From NCBI GenBank assembly GCA_012744475.1, contig JAAYBV010000037.1, forward strand, positions 1 through 59,771: 59,771 nt of DNA. The letters are read 5' to 3'. Below the pieces are notes generated by a model. The model did no database searches and was not told the DNA's origin. It saw only the letters and a program-made list of their open reading frames with translations. Origin of the DNA: Phycisphaerae bacterium. GTDB lineage: Bacteria; Planctomycetota; Phycisphaerae; Sedimentisphaerales; Anaerobacaceae. The position numbers and the translations under genes were made by a program. Shown here piece by piece: positions 55,175 to 59,771 of the stretch. Within the stretch, counting starts at the first letter, position 1. The number at the start of each line of letters is the position of its first letter.

Positions 55175-55819
55175 ATGCCGAAATATCCGATATTTCTGGA
55201 TCTGACAGATCGACGGGTCGTGCTCATCGGCGGTGGCGCCGTCGCCGTGCGGAAGGCCCACGTGCTTCTCGACGCCGGTGCGCGCCTGGTGATCGTGACC
55301 GACCAGGCGAGCGACATGCTGACCGGCCTGTGCGTCGAGCGCGCCGCCGAACTGGTCCGAGCCAAGTACGCCAAGGAATATATCGCCGAGGCGGTGCTGG
55401 TCATCGCCGCGACCAACGACGAGAAGGTCAATCGGCAGGTATACAGCGACTGCCAGGAACTGGGAATTCTCTGCAACGTGGTCGACGACCCGCCCCTGTG
55501 CGATTTCTTCGTTCCGGCCGTGGTGCGACGAGGCGACCTGCAAATAGCCATCGGGACCGACGGCTATTGCCCCGCCTATGCCGGCCACCTTCGCAACAAA
55601 CTCGAAGCGATCTTCACCGAGCAGCACGGTCTGTTCCTGGCCGAGCTCGAATGGGCCCGGAAGCAGATCATCGAGGAGATTGCGAATTCCGCCGACCGTA
55701 AGGCGTTGCTGGGCGAATTGGTCGAAGATGCGTCGTTCGAGTGTTTCACCGCCCATGGCTCGGCCGCCTGGCGAGAGAGGGCCCGCCGGCGCATCGAGTC
55801 GTACAAGACCGGAAGCTGA
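55175..55819 (+). CDS. Precorrin-2 dehydrogenase/sirohydrochlorin ferrochelatase-like (MET8/CysG N-domain)
   Basis: A 214-residue protein matching the N-terminal part of CysG and yeast Met8. It has the NAD-binding GGGAVAVRKAHVLLDAGA segment, an AATNDEKVN region holding the catalytic Asp, and NVVDDPPLCDFFVPAVVRRGDL. The family oxidises precorrin-2 to sirohydrochlorin and may insert iron for siroheme. No methyltransferase domain is fused. The ATG at 55175 matches homology. Downstream lies the U32 peptidase gene after about 100 bases. Confidence 0.9.
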   Translation: MPKYPIFLDLTDRRVVLIGGGAVAVRKAHVLLDAGARLVIVTDQASDMLTGLCVERAAELVRAKYAKEYIAEAVLVIAATNDEKVNRQVYSDCQELGILCNVVDDPPLCDFFVPAVVRRGDLQIAIGTDGYCPAYAGHLRNKLEAIFTEQHGLFLAELEWARKQIIEEIANSADRKALLGELVEDASFECFTAHGSAAWRERARRRIESYKTGS

Positions 55820-55917
55820 CCTGCGGTCGGCTCGTCAGATAGAATCGCCGTGTCCGATCTCCGCACCCAAGCCGCCCTCCCGCTGATGTGCCCGGTGAGG
55901 GGCCGAAGCCAACGACC

Positions 55918-57735
55918 ATGACCGCCAGGATCGAACTGTTAGCTCCCGCTCGAGATGTGCCGGTCGCGATGGCCGCGATTCGCTGCGGGGCCGATGCCGT
56001 CTACGTCGGCGCGCCGCAGTTCGGCGCCCGCGAGGCGGCGGGCAACACGATCTCGGCAATCCGGCAGATCGTGGATTTCGCCCACCCGTATTACGCCCGG
56101 GTGTACGTCGCGCTGAACACGCTGCTGCGTGACGATGAGCTGGCGCGGGCTGAGAGGATGATCGGCGAACTGCATCGCGTCGGCGTCGACGGCCTGATCG
56201 TTCAGGACGTCGGCCTGCTCGAACTGGACCTGCCGCCAGTGCCGCTGATTGCCAGCACGCAGATGCACAACGCGACGGTCGAGAAGGTGCGGTTCCTTGA
56301 AGCGGTGGGCTTCTCGCGGGTGATCCTGGCCCGCGAACTGAGCCTGGATCAAATCCGCGTAATCCGCCGGGCGACCACCATCGAATTGGAGTGCTTCGTT
56401 CACGGCGCCCTGTGTGTCGGCGCCAGCGGCCAGTGCTATATGAGCTACGCCATCGGCGGACGCAGCGGCAATCGGGGCCAATGCGCCCAGCCCTGCCGTC
56501 GGCGATACACTCTCAAGGACCGGCGCGGCAAGATTCTGGCCCGCGACCGCCACCTGCTGTCCCTGAAGGATCTGAATCTGGCCGACCATCTGGCGGAGTT
56601 GATCGACGCCGGGGTCAGTTCATTCAAGATCGAGGGGCGGCTGAAGGATGTTGCCTACGTCGCCAACACCGTGGGCTTCTACCGCCGCAAGCTCGATGCT
56701 CTCCTGGCGGAAAAGGGACTCGCACGAACCTCTTCGGGGTCGTCTGAACTGGCTTTCGAACCCAATCCCGACAAGACGTTCAGTCGCGGATTCACAGATT
56801 ACGGCCTGGCCGGAGACCGGTCAGGCTTCGGCGCCATCGACAGTCCCAAATCGAGGGGAGAGTTCATCGGGACGGTGGCCAGCGTGGAGAAGTCATGCTT
56901 TATCCTCGGTGACGACCACGATCTGCACAATGGTGATGGGCTCTGCTTCTTCTATGGAAAACGCGAGCTGGCCGGCACACTCGTCAACCGCGTCGAGGGT
57001 CGCAGGGTCTATCCACAGAAGATGCACGGCATCCGCGCCGGCCAGGAGATCCATCGCAACTACGACCGCGTCTTCTCAGGCAAACTGACGGACAAGGCCG
57101 CGCAACGGAGAATCCAGATCGTCATGACGCTTGCGGAGAAGCCCCAGGGACTGACTCTGACCGGTTGCGACGAAGATGGAAACGAGGCAACCGTCGAGAT
57201 CGCAGGCCACAAGCAACTCGCCCGGAACGAGGACGCCGCGCGCAAGACGATCCTTGCCCAACTGACCAGGCTCGGCAATACCCTCTTCGCCTGTCGCGAC
57301 TTGCGGATGCAAACCAACGCCACGTACTTTCTGTCGGTGTCGCAGTTGAACACGGCCAGACGGGAACTTGTGCAGCGGTTGATGCAGGTACGAGAAGCCC
57401 ATCGACCCCGCTTGGGCGGCGCACTCCGTAAGAATGCGGCCCCCTATCCTGAGAAGCGCCTGTCCTACCTGGGCAACGTGCTGAACCGCAAGGCCGAGGA
57501 ATTCTATCGCCGGCACGGAGTCGAGGTCATCGAACCAGCCGCCGAATCCGGCCTGGACTTGTCGGGTCGCCTCGTCATGACCACCAAATACTGCCTGCGT
57601 CAGGAGCTGGGCCTGTGCGAGGGGCCCCGGCCCGGCGCGGCAGCCGAGCCGCTGATCCTCGAGGATGAGGATGGACGCACGTTCGAGGTCCGCTTTCGCT
57701 GCGGGTCGTGCGGCATGGAGATCGTGGCGCGGTAG
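55918..57735 (+). CDS. U32 family peptidase (RlhA/YdcP-like)
   Basis: A 605-residue U32 family protein with the collagenase-like N-terminal domain (PARDVPVAMAAIRCGADAVYVG), the cysteine-rich HGALCVGASGQCYMS and NRGQCAQPCR motifs that hold an iron-sulfur cluster in RNA-hydroxylating members, and a C-terminal domain ending with a CGSCGM pair. RlhA, the best known long form, hydroxylates C2501 of 23S rRNA and needs prephenate. The length and cysteines fit that group better than a protease. ATG 55918 is chosen over the longer frame from 55888 because the conserved domain begins there. Confidence 0.85.
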   Translation: MTARIELLAPARDVPVAMAAIRCGADAVYVGAPQFGAREAAGNTISAIRQIVDFAHPYYARVYVALNTLLRDDELARAERMIGELHRVGVDGLIVQDVGLLELDLPPVPLIASTQMHNATVEKVRFLEAVGFSRVILARELSLDQIRVIRRATTIELECFVHGALCVGASGQCYMSYAIGGRSGNRGQCAQPCRRRYTLKDRRGKILARDRHLLSLKDLNLADHLAELIDAGVSSFKIEGRLKDVAYVANTVGFYRRKLDALLAEKGLARTSSGSSELAFEPNPDKTFSRGFTDYGLAGDRSGFGAIDSPKSRGEFIGTVASVEKSCFILGDDHDLHNGDGLCFFYGKRELAGTLVNRVEGRRVYPQKMHGIRAGQEIHRNYDRVFSGKLTDKAAQRRIQIVMTLAEKPQGLTLTGCDEDGNEATVEIAGHKQLARNEDAARKTILAQLTRLGNTLFACRDLRMQTNATYFLSVSQLNTARRELVQRLMQVREAHRPRLGGALRKNAAPYPEKRLSYLGNVLNRKAEEFYRRHGVEVIEPAAESGLDLSGRLVMTTKYCLRQELGLCEGPRPGAAAEPLILEDEDGRTFEVRFRCGSCGMEIVAR

Positions 57736-57766
57736 GACGTTCGCGTCGTCGTCGGGCCAAATAGAA

Positions 57767-57795
57767 CGGCTCGACCGAATGATGCGGCCGAGCCG
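57767..57795. terminator. Hairpin between the U32 gene and rplU
   Basis: CGGCTCG (57767-57773) pairs with CGAGCCG (57789-57795), extended by CCG/CGG after one mismatch, between two convergent genes. No strong T-run on either side. Confidence 0.5.
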
Positions 57796-57826
57796 ATAGA
57801 CTGCTTGAAGACGGTGTTTGCCTGCG

Positions 57827-58156
57827 TCAGGCCTGGATCTTGTCGATCTTGACCTGGAGGTACTTCTGGCGATGCCCGATCCGGCACTTGCTGTTCTTAC
57901 GCCGGCGGAAGTACGTGACGTAAAGCTTGTCGCCCTTGACCAAGGCGTCTTCGGCCGTGCCGTCGAATGAGGCAATGACCTTCGCCCCTTCCACGTAAGG
58001 GGTTCCGAGCCGGCTGGCGCCCCCGTCACCCACAAAAAGCACCTTGTCCAATTCGATCTGCTTGGCTTGCGGGTCCACGTCCACCAGTTCGATATTCAGG
58101 CGATCGCCCTCGGCCACCTTGTGCTGTTTTCCGCCCTGCTCGATTACTGCGTACAT
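57827..58156 (-). CDS. rplU: 50S ribosomal protein L21
   Basis: A 109-residue L21, which binds 23S rRNA domain V in the large subunit. It opens MYAVIEQGGKQHKVAEGD and ends in the conserved RRRKNSKCRIGHRQKYLQVKI region, with VLFVGDG in between. In most bacteria rpmA (L27) follows; here the U32 gene converges from the other side, so rpmA must lie elsewhere. A separate promoter precedes it. Confidence 0.96.
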   Translation of the reverse strand: MYAVIEQGGKQHKVAEGDRLNIELVDVDPQAKQIELDKVLFVGDGGASRLGTPYVEGAKVIASFDGTAEDALVKGDKLYVTYFRRRKNSKCRIGHRQKYLQVKIDKIQA

Positions 58157-58200
58157 CTCAAAAACTCCAGGTCAAGGACTGCAATCTTGGCAAAACCGGT

Positions 58201-58229
58201 ATATTACGCCTCAGGGCCATTTTTGTAAA
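58201..58229 (-). promoter_or_regulatory. Promoter of rplU
   Basis: On the minus strand TTTACA (58229-58224), a 17-base spacer and TAATAT (58206-58201), about 45 bases before the rplU start. Confidence 0.6.
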
Positions 58230-58256
58230 GACATTTCTGCGGGTTTTTCGTATTCT
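58228..58256 (+). promoter_or_regulatory. Candidate promoter of the class IV aminotransferase gene
   Basis: AAGACA (58228-58233), a 17-base spacer and TATTCT (58251-58256). It overlaps the -35 box of the rplU promoter, so the two may compete for polymerase. Confidence 0.4.
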
Positions 58257-58310
58257 GTCGCCCACAGGCGTTGCTCGAACCTGAACGGATGCATTCTCGG
58301 GAGTGCCTTG

Positions 58311-59144
58311 ATGAAATTGGCCATGCTCAACGACAGGATCGTCCCTGTCGACTCTCTCGATCCGATCTACTTCGATCGGGGAATCTACTTCGGCGACGGG
58401 GTCTATGAGGTCCTTCGCAGCTATCACGGCAAGCTCTTCGCCCTGGACGACCACCTGGCGCGGTTCGCCCGGAGCCTGGCGGAGGTCCGTATTACCAGTG
58501 TGGATGTCGCCCAGATTCGCAGCCGGGTCGAGCGGGCCTTTGCCGCCAGCGGCCTGCCCGACGCCAAGATCTATTTCCACGTGACCCGAGGCTCAGCCCC
58601 CCGAAATCACGTCTGGAACGCCGATCTGGAGCCCAATTTCTTCCTTACGGTCAGTGAAGTGCCCGACGACAGCCGCGACAAGGCAGAGGGGATCACCGTC
58701 GCGACCCACCCCGACTGGCGGTGGAAACGGTGCGACATCAAGTCGCTGAACCTGCTGGCCAACGTCCTGGCCCGTCAGAATGCGGCGGAAAAGGGCTGCG
58801 GCGAGGCGATCCTCGTGGATGACGCCGGGCTGATCACCGAGGGCGCCGGCTCGGGTTTCTTCGCCATCCTGGGCAGCAGCCTCTGGACCGCCCCCCTCTC
58901 AGCCAACATCCTGCCGTCCATCACGCGGAGCTTCGTGATCAAGGCGGCCCGGAAGCTGGGGATGGAAGTCGTGGAGCAATGCCTGACGCCGCAACAGGCC
59001 GCCTCGGCCACCGAGCTGTTCATCGTGGTCACCACCAAGGACATCGTCCCGGTGGTCAAGTTCGACAATACCGTCATCGGCAATGGCACGCCCGGCGCCC
59101 AGACCGCCGCCCTGATCGCTGAATTCCACAAGTTCACCGTCTGA
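58311..59144 (+). CDS. Class IV aminotransferase (D-amino acid/branched-chain type)
   Basis: A 277-residue PLP-dependent aminotransferase of fold type IV. Seen are YFDRGIYFGDGVYEVLRSYHG near the N-terminus (residues about 20-40), the PLP lysine in DIKSLNLLANVL, and the EGAGSGFFAI turn before the phosphate-binding region. The size and opening fit D-alanine transaminase or aminodeoxychorismate lyase better than IlvE, which is larger. The ATG follows GGGAG. Its gene has its own promoter and ends near a strong hairpin. Substrate is uncertain. Confidence 0.85.
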   Translation: MKLAMLNDRIVPVDSLDPIYFDRGIYFGDGVYEVLRSYHGKLFALDDHLARFARSLAEVRITSVDVAQIRSRVERAFAASGLPDAKIYFHVTRGSAPRNHVWNADLEPNFFLTVSEVPDDSRDKAEGITVATHPDWRWKRCDIKSLNLLANVLARQNAAEKGCGEAILVDDAGLITEGAGSGFFAILGSSLWTAPLSANILPSITRSFVIKAARKLGMEVVEQCLTPQQAASATELFIVVTTKDIVPVVKFDNTVIGNGTPGAQTAALIAEFHKFTV

Positions 59145-59163
59145 ACTTGTCCGCGAAAAACAC

Positions 59164-59192
59164 AAGGGGGCTGCACCACAGGCAGCCCCCTT
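59164..59192. terminator. Strong hairpin between convergent genes
   Basis: An 11-base-pair GC-rich stem (59164-59174 with 59182-59192) and a seven-base loop. On the minus strand it is followed by TTGTGTTTTTC, a real T-run, so it is a good terminator for the transporter gene and may serve the aminotransferase on the plus strand. Confidence 0.75.
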
Positions 59193-59217
59193 CTCCTTCG
59201 AAGCCCAACCAGTACCG

Positions 59218-59771
59218 TCAAATCAAAGGCACCGTCCCTTTGTAGAAGAGCACCAGGGCAATCACACAGACCAGCATGATGACCGCCGGGACCATCCACA
59301 CCTTCTGCCACTGGAACTGATCGCCCACTTTGAACTTGTCCATCACTATGCCCGCCAGTTGCGTGCCGCCGAACAAGGCCACGCCGCTCTGGGCCGTGAA
59401 GATCAGGGCCTGCATAGAGCTGCCCGCCCCTTCCGGCGCCACCGCCCCGGCATACATCTGTCCAGCGATGATGAAGAACACATAGGCCAATCCGTGAAAG
59501 GCCTGGGCCCCCACGATCATGGCGGGTGGACGCGGCACAATGTAGGTCACGAACAGGACCAACCAGGAAACGGCTCCGGCCACCAGCGTCCACTTGTAGC
59601 CCCCTTTGCCTACCATCCAACTGAGGACGAAGAGCGTCGCCGCTGCCTGCACCGCCTGCGCGATGGCCATCGAGGCCGGCACGTTCTTCGCCTGGATGCG
59701 ATTGTCCTGCATGAACTGTGCGGTCCCGAGGAAGTAGAACTGCATCATTCCCGGCGCGACCATCGAAATCA
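59218..59771 (-). CDS. MFS transporter, partial (nucleoside permease-like)
   Basis: The C-terminal 184 or so residues of a membrane transporter cut by the window edge; the reading frame stays open past 59763. It has about five membrane segments, a cytoplasmic loop, and a VAPEGAGSSMQAL region that resembles the nucleoside:proton symporter branch of the major facilitator superfamily. It ends near a T-run hairpin. The substrate cannot be decided from a partial sequence. Confidence 0.7.
   Translation of the reverse strand, partial: ISMVAPGMMQFYFLGTAQFMQDNRIQAKNVPASMAIAQAVQAAATLFVLSWMVGKGGYKWTLVAGAVSWLVLFVTYIVPRPPAMIVGAQAFHGLAYVFFIIAGQMYAGAVAPEGAGSSMQALIFTAQSGVALFGGTQLAGIVMDKFKVGDQFQWQKVWMVPAVIMLVCVIALVLFYKGTVPLI

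Overview
The window is GC-rich chromosomal DNA from a bacterium. The protein families point to Planctomycetota, probably a Phycisphaerae/Sedimentisphaerales-type anaerobe: long GspG-like pseudopilins ending in a shared acidic motif, a complete Rnf operon, an ADP-forming acetyl-CoA synthetase and a YchF-like GTPase with an unusual P-loop. This placement is inference from protein character; no rRNA marker is present. I saw no tRNA, rRNA, CRISPR array, insertion sequence or phage gene, and nearly every gene is intact. It reads as core chromosome, not an island. The last gene (59218 to the end) is cut by the window edge.

Layout. 234-3765: an ADP-ribosylglycohydrolase, then a two-gene redox operon (exported FAD oxidoreductase plus a NapH/NapG-like polyferredoxin fusion, sharing GTGA). 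3782-8603 (minus): TPR protein, ribosomal protein S20 and RNase R. 8790-11935: serine hydroxymethyltransferase, a Gfo/Idh/MocA oxidoreductase and an anchored zinc-ribbon protein. 12082-12921 (minus): M48 metallopeptidase lipoprotein. 13011-18460: Rnf operon (small RseC-like gene, then rnfC-D-G-E-A-B), faced by the flavin transferase ApbE. 19615-22367: a radical SAM/B12 protein and a lone response regulator.

22766-31291 is an acetyl-CoA hub. AMP-forming acetyl-CoA synthetase and an OFA-family transporter lie on the plus strand. Facing them are an ADP-forming acetyl-CoA synthetase, a CoA-transferase/hydrolase fused to a GNAT acetyltransferase, and an AcuC-type deacetylase. Both acetate activation routes, a possible acetate-releasing route, and a candidate lysine acetylation/deacetylation switch therefore sit together. 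This is the most system-like part of the window, with the FAD/polyferredoxin pair and the Rnf operon next.

31435-35908 (minus): DUF2752 membrane protein, SerA, phosphohexomutase and a cation diffusion facilitator, read from one strong promoter. 35970-36785: an inositol monophosphatase-family enzyme. 36789-50863 (minus) is a type II secretion/type IV pilus-like cluster of two GspE/PilB ATPases, PilT, GspF/PilC, three GspG-like pseudopilins, GspH-, I- and J-like pseudopilins and a GspK-like protein, without a secretin or prepilin peptidase. 50925-54981 (minus): fumarase beta-type subunit, YchF-like GTPase, zinc alcohol dehydrogenase and CinA. 55175-59771: precorrin-2 dehydrogenase-like protein, U32 peptidase, ribosomal protein L21, a class IV aminotransferase and a partial MFS transporter.

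Regulatory signals are readable: several sigma70-type promoters with 16-17 base spacers, hairpins between convergent genes, and three genes whose -10 box lies 7-10 bases before the ATG with no Shine-Dalgarno, suggesting leaderless messages. Function calls come from motif recognition by eye, without database searches.
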